Below, piece after piece: positions 1 through 6,900 of a DNA stretch of 12,161 bases; position 1 is the stretch's first letter; each line of letters starts with the position of its first letter. This stretch comes from Spirochaetales bacterium (GTDB taxonomy: Bacteria; Spirochaetota; Spirochaetia; Sphaerochaetales; Sphaerochaetaceae). Made by a program: the position numbers and the translations under genes. Under the pieces are notes generated by a model, which saw nothing but the letters and a program-made list of their open reading frames with translations, was not told the origin of the DNA and ran no database searches. The stretch spans positions 1 to 12,161 of the forward strand of contig JAGABK010000055.1 in the NCBI GenBank assembly GCA_017614625.1, given 5' to 3'.

Positions 1-720
1 ATCAGGAAGAAGGGCAGGCAGGCTTCCGGAACCATAATGTTCATCCACGGCGGCTCGTTCACCCACCTGGACAAGGGCTCGGACAGGGCGGTGTGTTTCT
101 ACCTGGCTTCCAACACTCCGTGCGATGTCTACAATACGAATTATTCCCTTGCGCCCGAGCATCCTTTCCCCGAAGGACTGAACGACTGCTTCAACGTCTA
201 CCGCGCCCTGGCCGAGGAGAAGGGGGCTTCGAACATAGTCCTCATGGGAGAGAGCGCCGGAGGAACGCTGGCCCTGGGCCTGTGCCATATTGCGAAAAAA
301 CAGGGCATGGAGCTTCCACGGGCCATCGTTCTGTTCTCGCCGCCGGTGGAGTGCGACAGGGACCTGCCCAGCCACAGCGCCAACTTCGGCACCGACTGCA
401 TCGTGAGCAACCACCTCCTGGAGGCCCGGTGCGAATACTATCAGACGGACGACCCTGCGGTCCTGAAGACCCCTGAGGCAAGCCCGCTGTACGGGGATTT
501 TTCGGGCTTTCCGCCGACTCTGGTCTTCGCGTCGGACTCGGAGATTCTGAAGGACGACGCCGTGCTTCTTGAGAAGGAGATGAAGGCGAAGGGAGTGAGC
601 TGTGTCCTTGAACTGGGACACAACCAGGTGCATGTCTATCCTCTTCTGGTGGGGATTCCCGAATGCCGTGCGGCCATGGACAGGGCCGTGGCCTTCATAA
701 ACGGAAATCTCATGAACTGA
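1..720 (+). CDS. alpha/beta hydrolase, HSL-like (Abhydrolase_3) family, 5'-truncated
   Basis: This is a probable carboxylesterase/lipase-type serine hydrolase acting on short acyl esters; the substrate is not readable from sequence. The frame is open to the first base of the window (codons for IRKKGRQASGTI precede the first ATG at 37), so the true start lies upstream and the N-terminal cap is missing. Family landmarks appear in order: an oxyanion-hole HGGS (usually HGGG), a YSLAPEHPFP block, the nucleophile elbow GESAGG, the acidic residue in ASDSEILKDDA and the probable catalytic histidine in HVYPL near the C-terminus. The catalytic triad is therefore complete. The stop is one base away from the stop of the converging HAD gene, with no terminator hairpin between them. 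Family assignment is firm; precise function is unknown. Confidence 0.9.
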   Translation: MRKKGRQASGTIMFIHGGSFTHLDKGSDRAVCFYLASNTPCDVYNTNYSLAPEHPFPEGLNDCFNVYRALAEEKGASNIVLMGESAGGTLALGLCHIAKKQGMELPRAIVLFSPPVECDRDLPSHSANFGTDCIVSNHLLEARCEYYQTDDPAVLKTPEASPLYGDFSGFPPTLVFASDSEILKDDAVLLEKEMKAKGVSCVLELGHNQVHVYPLLVGIPECRAAMDRAVAFINGNLMN

Positions 721-721
721 A

Positions 722-1573
722 TCAGATGTTGAACAGTCTCTTGATTGCGGTGGCGACGCCGTCTTCCGTCACGTTGTCCGTGATGTAATCGACCATGCGC
801 TTGACGCAGTCCTCTGCGTTTCCCATGCCCACCGAATAGCCGGCCGAGCCCAGCATCCGGATGTCGTTGGCGCTGTCGCCGAAGGCCATGACGTTTTCGG
901 GGGTGCATCCCAGGGAGCGGCACAGCTCCTCGAGGCCGTCTGCCTTCGTGATGCCGGCTCCTGTGGTCTCGACAGAGTCGTCGGCAAGCAGCACCGGGGT
1001 ATAGGAGCCGGTCCTTGCCAGCTCGTCGCAGGCGGCCTGCGCCTCTTCGGTGTTCCTGAAGACGGTGTGGATCCTGTAGACTCCGGGCTTGTGCTTCTTC
1101 ACGTAGCGCCCGATCCTGAACTTGATGGCGTTGTTCCTGTTTGTGTTCTCCTTCGAGGCGGTGCGCTGGGTCCTGGAGAGGAACTCCGTCCTCCTTAGAA
1201 GCCTCAGCAGGAAGCCCGGCGTGGCCAGTACGAAGCCGTTGAGGTACAGGCAGGAGCGGCCCTTCATCCTGAAGAGCGCCCTCAGCGCCTCAAGCGCCGT
1301 CCTGTTGTCCATGGGCCTGTCAAGGATGACGTTGCCGTCCGAGTCCGAGACGTTTGCCCCGTTGGCCGTTACCCTGTAGCGGAAGCAGGAGAGCACGTAG
1401 GGCGGGATCTGCGAGATGTCGCGGCTGGTGCACACCGTGACGGCGATTCCGCGTGCTGCAAGTGCGCGCAGGGCTTCGCCGACGGCGGAAGACATCACGC
1501 CCTGGTTGAGCACGGTGCCGTCGAGGTCGAAGGCAGCGATCCTTATGTTGTCCGGATTGAATTCCCTGGCCAT
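722..1573 (-). CDS. Cof-type HAD-IIB family sugar-phosphate/flavin phosphatase
   Basis: A 283-residue cytosolic haloacid dehalogenase-superfamily phosphatase, of the Cof/YbiV type that dephosphorylates sugar phosphates or nucleotide cofactors. Motif I is FDLDGT (nucleophile D16, acid D18), motif II is CTSR near residue 50, the motif III lysine is K210 in ITKADGL, and motif IV is GDSAND (D233, D237). The long segment between motifs II and III is the C2 cap of this subfamily, and the length is usual. The ATG is preceded by GAGGTG six bases upstream, a good ribosome binding site. It lies 38 bases downstream of the EAL gene on the same strand, so the two are probably co-transcribed. Substrate is not predictable, and a link to c-di-GMP metabolism is only suggested by position. 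Confidence 0.92.
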   Translation of the reverse strand: MAREFNPDNIRIAAFDLDGTVLNQGVMSSAVGEALRALAARGIAVTVCTSRDISQIPPYVLSCFRYRVTANGANVSDSDGNVILDRPMDNRTALEALRALFRMKGRSCLYLNGFVLATPGFLLRLLRRTEFLSRTQRTASKENTNRNNAIKFRIGRYVKKHKPGVYRIHTVFRNTEEAQAACDELARTGSYTPVLLADDSVETTGAGITKADGLEELCRSLGCTPENVMAFGDSANDIRMLGSAGYSVGMGNAEDCVKRMVDYITDNVTEDGVATAIKRLFNI

Positions 1574-1611
1574 GGAAACACCTCAAGCGGGAAGAGGAGA
1601 AACTGAAGACG

Positions 1612-3540
1612 TCATTTCGTCGCCTTGTTTCCGTTCCTGACGAAGGCCATGTAGTCCTCGTCCACCAATGGCGGCGAGAAGAAGAAGCCCTGCATCAGGG
1701 AGGCGCCGAGCTTGGTGACCAGGTCCAGCTGCTGCTTCGTCTCGATTCCCTCGATGAGCGGCTCGATTCCGAGGTCCAGGAAGATCTTTATCGTGCCGTC
1801 CAGGAACTTGCGGCTGCGCGACTCCTCGTCAAGCAGGCTCCTGTCGATCTTGACCGTCTTGAACGGCATCTTCATGACCTGCAGGGCGTTCGAATAGCCC
1901 GTGCCGTAGTCGTCCAGGGCGAAGGAGAAGCCCTGTTCTATCATCTCGTCCATGAAGGCCTTGAGGATGTCCGGGTTGCGCGCCGCGGTGGACTCCGTGA
2001 TCTCCAGACAGATCCTGGAGGAATCCACGCCGTGGTCGCTCACGGTCCTGATGATGCGCTTGGCGGGATTGCTGTAGAACTCGGAGGCCGAGATGTTCAG
2101 GTGCAGTAGGTCGATCTCCGGATGGGCGGCCAGGAACCTGCAGGCGTTGTCCACGACGTAGTTGTCGATGAACACCGACAGTCCGCGGCTCTCCACGATG
2201 GGCATGAACTCGGCCGGCGAGACGGCTCCCAGGTTCTCGTCGTTGAACCTCAGCAGGACCTCCGCGGCCGTGTACTCGGGCTTGTCCGTGTAGACTATCG
2301 GCTGGAAGCAGATGTAGAAACCCTCTCCCGTGACGATGGACTTGCGCATGGACTCCTCGAGGATGTTCCTGCGCCGGTATTTGGCCAGCATGCCCGAGTC
2401 GATGGTCAGGCTTGTCTTCTGACGGGCGATGACGTTGTCCATGTCGATGCTTTCGTCGATTATCGACATCAGCTCGGAGGGGGACATCTTCAGGGAGGTC
2501 TTCGTCGAGAAGTAGAGGACCTTGGCCATGAGGTCGACGTTCAGGCCCTCGACGTCCCAGACGGACAGGAAGCGGTTGACTATCTTGTTGGAGATCGCCT
2601 CAAGCTCGGTGTCGTTCCTCGCGGCGACCCAGAAACGTGTCTTGGAGTCCCTGAAGGCCCAGGACCTGTTGGGTGTGAGATGGGTGAAGAAGGACCCGAT
2701 CTGCTGCATCAGCAGCGAGTTCGCCATCTCTCCCTCGCCGCGCTCGGTGGCGCTCAGGCCGTCGATCTCGATGACCGCTGCATGGACCTGGCTGCGGCTG
2801 AGCTCCCTCGCGAGGAAGAGCCTCAGGCCGTCGGCGTCGAAGGTGCGCGTCTCGGCGTCTATCATGTCCTCCGGGTTCTGCAGGGTCAGGTCCCACAGCA
2901 GCAGCGATACCGTGATGGCGGTTCCCGTCATCAGGATGGACGGATGGAAGACCTGGAACACCATCGCCGTTGTGGTCAGGATGGTGAACACCATGATGGT
3001 TCCGATCTGCTTGGTCGTCAGCTTCTCGCTGTGGATCGTGCCCAGCACGAGAATCGATATCATGTAGAAGGCTGCGCAGACGTAAAGGAACACGGACATG
3101 GGTCCGGTCACATACTCCAGGTGGCCCGGTTCGCCCTCGATCGAGAACATCAGTCCCGTGAACGGGTTGATGGCCTGGATGATGAGGAACACCGCCGCCG
3201 GGGCCAGTATGAGGATGAAGGCCGTGTTGTTCTTCAGCGTGAAGCCGATGGAATAGATGACGTATATGGTCATCAGCATGGGGAGGACTATCTGCAGGCA
3301 GTAGAAGACGGCGTTGACCAGGTAGTTCAGCCAGACCGGGAACGTGTTGATGTTGTTGACCGCGACGGAGCCGATGACGTCGAGGGTGAGGTCGGCGATC
3401 GAGACCAGAAGGATCGTGGAGAAGAGCGAGCCCGTGATGGTGGGGAAGCGCTTGGACACGAAGAACTGGACAGCCAGGCAGCAGAGGAAGAACAGTGAGC
3501 ACAGTTCGAATTGGATCTGGTAGGTGTATTCAACAGCCAT
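1612..3540 (-). CDS. Membrane-bound EAL-domain c-di-GMP phosphodiesterase with degenerate GGDEF
   Basis: A 642-residue inner-membrane signalling protein expected to hydrolyse cyclic di-GMP to pGpG. Residues about 11-220 form roughly seven hydrophobic segments, a probable membrane sensor. Residues about 225-378 resemble a GGDEF fold (DAETRTFDADGL in place of DxLTGLxNR, then AAVIEIDGL) but contain no GGDEF signature, so cyclase activity is unlikely. Residues about 408-635 are an EAL domain with the metal and catalytic positions retained: E427 in the variant signature EVLLRF, N482, E513 and E516 in EITES, D543-D544 in DDYGTGYS, K564, E597 in IEGIE and Q617 in QGFFFSPPL. The phosphodiesterase is therefore probably active, with the degenerate GGDEF part possibly acting as an allosteric module. 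The start codon lies only a few bases after a candidate -10 element and has no strong Shine-Dalgarno site. HAD phosphatase follows in the same operon. Confidence 0.93.
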   Translation of the reverse strand: MAVEYTYQIQFELCSLFFLCCLAVQFFVSKRFPTITGSLFSTILLVSIADLTLDVIGSVAVNNINTFPVWLNYLVNAVFYCLQIVLPMLMTIYVIYSIGFTLKNNTAFILILAPAAVFLIIQAINPFTGLMFSIEGEPGHLEYVTGPMSVFLYVCAAFYMISILVLGTIHSEKLTTKQIGTIMVFTILTTTAMVFQVFHPSILMTGTAITVSLLLWDLTLQNPEDMIDAETRTFDADGLRLFLARELSRSQVHAAVIEIDGLSATERGEGEMANSLLMQQIGSFFTHLTPNRSWAFRDSKTRFWVAARNDTELEAISNKIVNRFLSVWDVEGLNVDLMAKVLYFSTKTSLKMSPSELMSIIDESIDMDNVIARQKTSLTIDSGMLAKYRRRNILEESMRKSIVTGEGFYICFQPIVYTDKPEYTAAEVLLRFNDENLGAVSPAEFMPIVESRGLSVFIDNYVVDNACRFLAAHPEIDLLHLNISASEFYSNPAKRIIRTVSDHGVDSSRICLEITESTAARNPDILKAFMDEMIEQGFSFALDDYGTGYSNALQVMKMPFKTVKIDRSLLDEESRSRKFLDGTIKIFLDLGIEPLIEGIETKQQLDLVTKLGASLMQGFFFSPPLVDEDYMAFVRNGNKATK

Positions 3541-3550
3541 CTTTTTCCAT

Positions 3551-3577
3551 ATTGTATATTTTCCGGCCGTTTTTCAA
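3551..3577 (-). promoter_or_regulatory. Candidate promoter of the EAL gene
   Basis: Read on the minus strand, TTGAAA (3577-3572) is followed after 15 bases by TACAAT (3556-3551). Transcription would start near 3544, about four bases before the ATG at 3540. The spacer is short, and only a weak GGA precedes the ATG, so the call is tentative. Confidence 0.4.
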
Positions 3578-3612
3578 TAGTTATTTCCTGCGGTTTCATG
3601 TTTTCCGCGCTG

Positions 3613-3641
3613 TTGAAATTGCATCGGCCGTGTGGTATTTT
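3613..3641 (+). promoter_or_regulatory. Extended -10 promoter placing +1 at the ATG of the 75-aa gene
   Basis: TTGAAA at 3613-3618 and TATTTT at 3636-3641 are 17 bases apart, and TGG at 3633-3635 makes an extended -10. Six bases separate the -10 from the ATG at 3648, so the predicted transcript begins at the start codon itself. No Shine-Dalgarno sequence precedes the ATG, which fits a leaderless message. Confidence 0.6.
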
Positions 3642-3647
3642 ACAGAT

Positions 3648-3875
3648 ATGAAAAAACGTCAGATCAAGAAAATCATCGGTACCTATTATTGGGACACGGA
3701 AGAGGACATCATGCTTCCTCCTTCCGTAGTCAAGGAAGAGTTCAGGGCTGAGGAAGTCTACTTCAGCAAGGCTTTCATCATCTCCAATCCGGAGCTGGCC
3801 GCTGAATATCAGAAGAAAGTCGAGGAGAGGATCGAGGCCGAGACAAAGAAGGCCCAGGAGTTCTCCGAGAATTGA
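3648..3875 (+). CDS. Small charged protein of unknown function (75 aa)
   Basis: I do not recognise this family. The product is 75 residues: a basic start (MKKRQIKKII), an aromatic/acidic stretch (GTYYWDTEED), a short LPPSVV turn, and a highly charged C-terminal half from about residue 48 that is Ala/Glu/Lys rich and probably helical. There is no signal peptide, membrane segment, or Cys/His metal site. The frame stays open upstream to 3495, but that would run into the EAL gene. The ATG at 3648 is preferred because a promoter ends six bases before it. Rubrerythrin starts 43 bases after the stop on the same strand with its own ribosome binding site and no terminator between, so the two are likely one operon. 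A role connected with oxidative stress is only guilt by association. Confidence 0.72.
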   Translation: MKKRQIKKIIGTYYWDTEEDIMLPPSVVKEEFRAEEVYFSKAFIISNPELAAEYQKKVEERIEAETKKAQEFSEN

Positions 3876-3918
3876 GAAGCGAACGGGACCCGGTGACGGG
3901 CTTCCGAAGGGAGAAAAA

Positions 3919-4455
3919 ATGAGCAAGTACGCAGGAACGCAGACAGAGAAGAACCTGCAGGCCGCCTTCGCCGGCGAGTCGCAGGCAAGAAACAAGTACA
4001 CCTATTTCGCATCGGTCGCGAAGAAGGAAGGATACGAGCAGATTTCGGCCATCTTCCTTGAGACAGCCGAGAACGAGAAGGAGCACGCCAAGATGTGGTT
4101 CAAGGAGCTCGAGGGCATCGGCAAGACAGCCGACAACCTGAAGGCAGCAGCCGACGGCGAGAACTTCGAGTGGACGGACATGTACGAGGACTTCGCCAAG
4201 ACAGCCGAGGCAGAAGGCTTCAAGGCCCTCGCAGTCAAGTTCCGCATGGTCGGAGCCATCGAGAAGCACCACGAGGAGCGCTACAGGGCACTGCTCGAGA
4301 ACGTCGAGACAGCCAAGGTCTTCGAGAAGAGCGAGGTCAAGGTCTGGAAGTGCCGCAACTGCGGTCACATCGTTGTCGGAACGAAGGCCCCGCAGATCTG
4401 CCCCGTCTGCGCCCATCCGCAGGCATATTTCGAGGTCAACGCAGAGAACTACTGA
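3919..4455 (+). CDS. rbr: Rubrerythrin (diiron/rubredoxin peroxide reductase)
   Basis: A 178-residue non-haem iron protein that reduces hydrogen peroxide in the cytosol of anaerobes, taking electrons from NAD(P)H through rubredoxin or similar carriers. The ferritin-like four-helix part (about 1-135) shows the diiron ligands: E20 in GESQAR, E53 and H56 in ENEKEHA, E97 in TAEAEGF, and E115 and H118 in EKHHEERY. The C-terminal rubredoxin-like domain has the Fe(Cys)4 set C145, C148, C161 and C164 (CRNCG...CPVC). The length is standard. AAGGGAG five bases before the ATG is a strong ribosome binding site. Synonymous choice is strongly skewed to AAG, GAG, GCC and AAC, as expected for a highly expressed gene. 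It closes the operon that begins with the 75-aa gene and ends at a strong terminator. Confidence 0.97.
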   Translation: MSKYAGTQTEKNLQAAFAGESQARNKYTYFASVAKKEGYEQISAIFLETAENEKEHAKMWFKELEGIGKTADNLKAAADGENFEWTDMYEDFAKTAEAEGFKALAVKFRMVGAIEKHHEERYRALLENVETAKVFEKSEVKVWKCRNCGHIVVGTKAPQICPVCAHPQAYFEVNAENY

Positions 4456-4466
4456 TCTGCAGACAG

Positions 4467-4516
4467 GGGTGTTCGGCCTGTTCCGGTAGTCGGGACGAGT
4501 CGGATGCCCTTTTTTT
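4467..4516 (+). terminator. Intrinsic terminator after rubrerythrin
   Basis: The arm at 4467-4477 (GGGTGTTCGGC) pairs over 11 positions, including G-U pairs, with 4499-4509 (GTCGGATGCCC). An inner stem, 4480-4484 with 4492-4496 (GTTCC/GGGAC), extends the hairpin. Seven T residues follow at 4510-4516. This is a textbook Rho-independent terminator that isolates the rubrerythrin operon from the repeat-controlled gene downstream. Confidence 0.85.
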
Positions 4517-4525
4517 ATGTCCTGG

Positions 4526-4607
4526 TTTCTCCCAAAATGCTTGATTTTGGAATTTTTGGGAGAAATTTTCTCCCATTTTTGTTGAAAACCGTCATTTTGG
4601 GAGAAAT
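4526..4607. repeat. Two-unit 41-bp repeat with four TTTTGGGAGAAA-type sites
   Basis: Four copies of one 12-bp motif lie in an AT-rich control region. Reverse orientation: 4526-4537 (exact) and 4567-4578 (3' end diverged). Forward orientation: 4554-4565 and 4595-4606 (both exact). The spacing is regular: each reverse site starts 28 bases before its forward partner, and the two pairs are offset by 41 bases, so 4526-4566 and 4567-4607 are diverged tandem units. The inner junction, 4557-4575, is a perfect palindrome with 9-bp arms (TGGGAGAAA and TTTCTCCCA) around one T. A separate 7-bp hairpin (CCAAAAT/ATTTTGG, 4532-4550) occurs in the first unit. The arrangement looks like a multi-site operator for a dimeric regulator. 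Confidence 0.85.
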
Positions 4608-4610
4608 ACT
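4582..4610 (+). promoter_or_regulatory. Promoter of the nuclease-like gene, embedded in the repeat array
   Basis: TTGAAA at 4582-4587 and AATACT at 4605-4610 are 17 bases apart. The -35 lies in the gap between the last two repeat sites, and the final site (4595-4606) overlaps the first bases of the -10. The ATG at 4617 is six bases after the -10, the same 35-base TTGAAA-to-ATG distance as at the 75-aa gene. A GGGAG inside the last repeat is 13 bases from the ATG, too far for an ordinary ribosome binding site, so leaderless initiation is the preferred reading. Binding of a protein to the repeats would block RNA polymerase. Confidence 0.55.
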
Positions 4611-4616
4611 ACCAGT

Positions 4617-5441
4617 ATGAACAAGAATGAAATCATGAAAACCCTGGCGGACAGGAGCAGGGAACTCGACCGGTTGATGAAGAACATCGACAGGACTGAC
4701 TTGCTGTCAATCGACGGGGAGGTCAGGTGCAAGACCCAGCACGGACAGGTCAGATTCTTCCTCCGGAAGGAGGACGGGACATTCCATTATCTCGGGACTG
4801 ATGAAAAAAGCCGGATCGGGAGCCTGTGCACCAAAAGCTATGCCGTCCGGCTCCGCAAGGCGGCGGAAAGGGAAAAGAAGCAGATGGACGAATGCGTGGC
4901 CACTCTGGCATCGGCATGCGGAAGGTCCGGCGAGGACCTTGCGGACATCGACCTGGTGTACGGGAGGCTTCCGGAGGCGGTCAGGAAATACGTGAATCCG
5001 AGTGTCGTGACGGATGACGGATTCGCCCGCAAGTGGCAGGAGGAGAAGTACGAGAACCGGTGGATGAAGAGCACGTATTCGTTCAAGACCAGGCGGGGAG
5101 AGAAGGTCAGGTCGAAGAGCGAGTGCATCATCGCCAACATGCTGGATGCGGCCGGGGTGCCCTACAGATATGAGGAGATCGTGCCGCTGAACGCCATGTT
5201 CGGCGTGTTCCTGCATCCGGATTTCACGGTGCTGAACAAGCGGACGAGGAAGGTGTACTACTGGGAGCATTTCGGAAGGATGGGGGACCCGGAATATGCC
5301 GCTCACGCGCTGCCGAGGATATCGGAATACCTGAACTTCGGGTTCTTCCCGGGCAAGGACCTGCTGATGACGTTCGAGTCCCTCGAGTGTCCGCTGAACA
5401 CGACGGACGTGGAGAGGATGATCGAAGAATACCTGATTTAG
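4617..5441 (+). CDS. Uncharacterised protein with PD-(D/E)XK-like C-terminal domain
   Basis: A 274-residue soluble protein without a known function. The N-terminal half (about 1-130) is charged and mainly helical, with a short segment around 35-60 (GQVRFFL, GTFHYLG) that resembles a small beta-rich recognition module. The C-terminal half (about 160-274) carries RSKSE (E169), HPDF (D202) and YYWEHFG (E217), spaced like the E, D and E of a PD-(D/E)XK nuclease core. However, the usual lysine after the last acid is replaced by EHF. Nuclease ancestry is an inference; activity is uncertain. It stands alone between a strong terminator and the MATE gene and is governed by an unusual repeat-rich promoter. 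Restriction/defence, DNA repair, or a regulator that binds its own operator are all possible. Confidence 0.8.
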   Translation: MNKNEIMKTLADRSRELDRLMKNIDRTDLLSIDGEVRCKTQHGQVRFFLRKEDGTFHYLGTDEKSRIGSLCTKSYAVRLRKAAEREKKQMDECVATLASACGRSGEDLADIDLVYGRLPEAVRKYVNPSVVTDDGFARKWQEEKYENRWMKSTYSFKTRRGEKVRSKSECIIANMLDAAGVPYRYEEIVPLNAMFGVFLHPDFTVLNKRTRKVYYWEHFGRMGDPEYAAHALPRISEYLNFGFFPGKDLLMTFESLECPLNTTDVERMIEEYLI

Positions 5442-5455
5442 CACATGTCAAAGTG

Positions 5456-5464
5456 TGTTACAAT
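5456..5464 (+). promoter_or_regulatory. Extended -10 element before the MATE gene
   Basis: TGT followed by TACAAT (5459-5464) is a good extended -10 that needs no strong -35; none is seen, only a weak TTTAGC at 5437-5442. Initiation would fall near 5471, about five bases before the ATG at 5476. An alternative is a longer transcript that uses GGTGA at 5465-5469 as a ribosome binding site six bases from the ATG. Confidence 0.45.
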
Positions 5465-5475
5465 GGTGACTTGAG

Positions 5476-6855
5476 ATGGCAGGGGTCAGGGACAAGAGCG
5501 ATTTCACACAGGGCAGCATTCCTCAGAACATAGTGCGCATGGCAATCCCCATGACGGCTGCGGTGCTGATAAACGCGCTGTACAGCATCGTCGACAGGAT
5601 ATACATCGGGCACATTCCGGAGGCCGGTGCGTTCGCGCTGACCGGAATCGGGCTTGCGTTCCCCATAATCACGATAATCACGGCTTTCCAGAACCTCTTC
5701 GGAAACGGAGGGGCGCCGCTGTTCGCCATGGCAAGCGGGAAGGGCGACAGGGACCTGGCGGCAAAGTACCTGGCCAACGCGGCGTTCATGCTGGTTTCGG
5801 TTGGAGTGCTGCTGACGGTCGTGGCCTATGCGGTGAAGAAGGACGTGCTGTGGGTGATCGGCGCGTCCGGGGCGACCTTCAGCTACGCCAACGATTATCT
5901 GGACATCTACCTGGCCGGCACGGTGCTGGTCATGATATCGGTGGGACTGAACCCGTACATCAACGCGCAAGGCTACGCGGGGACGGGAATGGTCACCGTC
6001 ATGATAGGGGCGGTGATAAACATCGTCCTGGACCCGATATTCATATTCGTGCTGGGCATGGGCGTCAGGGGCGCGGCCATAGCCACGATAATCGCGCAGT
6101 TCGTCAGCGCCATGTGGGTGCTGGCCTTTCTGTTCGGAAAGAGGGCTCCGGTGAAGCTGACCTTCAAAGGCTTCAGGCCGGACTTCCGCATCATCTGGAA
6201 GATCGCCAGGCTCGGGGTCACCGACTTCTGCTTCGCGCTCACCAACAGCGCCGTCTCCATGATCTGCAACGCCCGGCTGCAGCTGCTGGGCGGAGACGCC
6301 TGGGTAGGCTCCATGACGGTCATCTCGTCGCTGAGGGAGATCTTCCTGACTGTTCTGCACGGCATCCAGGGCGCGTCCAAGCCCATCATCAGCTACAACT
6401 ACGGGGCCAAGCGGTTCGACAGGACCAAGAGCGCCATCAACTGGATGTTCCTGTTCCTCTTCTCGTACTTCATCCTCATGTTCGTGCTGCTGATGGCCTT
6501 CCCGGGCTTCTTCGCCGGCATCTTCACCGACGATCCGGAAGTGTATGAATGCTGCATAATCAGCATCCGCGTCTTCTTCTGCCTGCACTTCTTCATGGCC
6601 TTCCAGTCGTCCGGACAGAGCACCTTCACCGCCCTGGGAATGGCCCGCCACGCACTGTTCTTCTCGCTCTTCCGCAAGGCGATCCTGGTCATCCCGCTGA
6701 CGTTCATCCTGCCCAACCTGTTCGGTCTGGGGGTCCTGGGCGTGTTCGCCGCCGAGCCGGTCTCCGACATCCTCGGGGGCCTGTCGTGCTTCACCACCAT
6801 GAAGATCGCCACCCGAAAGCGTCTTCTTCCCGGGGCCGATGTCCCTGAGCTCTGA
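5476..6855 (+). CDS. MATE family multidrug/cation efflux transporter
   Basis: A 459-residue inner-membrane antiporter that exports drugs or metabolites in exchange for Na+ or H+. It has about twelve hydrophobic segments in two related halves. The N-terminal block (NALYSIVDRIYIGHI, then ALTGIGLAFPI and NLFGNGGAPLFA) is typical of the MepA/DinF-like MATE branch found in Clostridia. The second half carries the matching GIQGASKPIISYNYGAKRF block and the FQSSGQSTFTALG segment. The length is normal and the reading frame is intact. It begins 34 bases after the nuclease-like gene with its own promoter-like element. The next gene on the strand, azlC, has a separate promoter. Substrate cannot be inferred. 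Confidence 0.95.
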   Translation: MAGVRDKSDFTQGSIPQNIVRMAIPMTAAVLINALYSIVDRIYIGHIPEAGAFALTGIGLAFPIITIITAFQNLFGNGGAPLFAMASGKGDRDLAAKYLANAAFMLVSVGVLLTVVAYAVKKDVLWVIGASGATFSYANDYLDIYLAGTVLVMISVGLNPYINAQGYAGTGMVTVMIGAVINIVLDPIFIFVLGMGVRGAAIATIIAQFVSAMWVLAFLFGKRAPVKLTFKGFRPDFRIIWKIARLGVTDFCFALTNSAVSMICNARLQLLGGDAWVGSMTVISSLREIFLTVLHGIQGASKPIISYNYGAKRFDRTKSAINWMFLFLFSYFILMFVLLMAFPGFFAGIFTDDPEVYECCIISIRVFFCLHFFMAFQSSGQSTFTALGMARHALFFSLFRKAILVIPLTFILPNLFGLGVLGVFAAEPVSDILGGLSCFTTMKIATRKRLLPGADVPEL

Positions 6856-6900
6856 ATCACATAAAAATGCAGTATGCTTGCATCCTTATCCAAGCGCGTA

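Noticed and set aside
2122..3498. Open frame of 458 codons on the plus strand, antisense to the EAL gene
   Set aside because: Composition is Asp/Gly/Arg/Val/His rich with no recognisable domain; it is the mirror of a clear EAL protein in GC-rich DNA.
3495..3647. Longer start for the 75-aa gene
   Set aside because: It would overlap the EAL coding region and read through both candidate promoters; residues there look like intergenic translation.
3884..3900. Small hairpin CCCG-GTGA-CGGG between the 75-aa gene and rubrerythrin
   Set aside because: A four-pair stem with no T-run; too short to call an attenuator or terminator.
4526..4607. CRISPR-like array
   Set aside because: Only 12-bp motifs in alternating orientation, two units, no spacers of constant length with unique sequence, no cas genes.
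5458..6651. Open frame of 397 codons antisense to the MATE gene
   Set aside because: Low-complexity His/Asp/Arg/Glu composition; the plus-strand MATE protein explains this DNA fully.
6862..6900. Hairpins after MATE (ATGCA/TGCAT and GCTTG/CAAGC) as a terminator
   Set aside because: Both stems are five pairs, overlap each other and lack a T-run.
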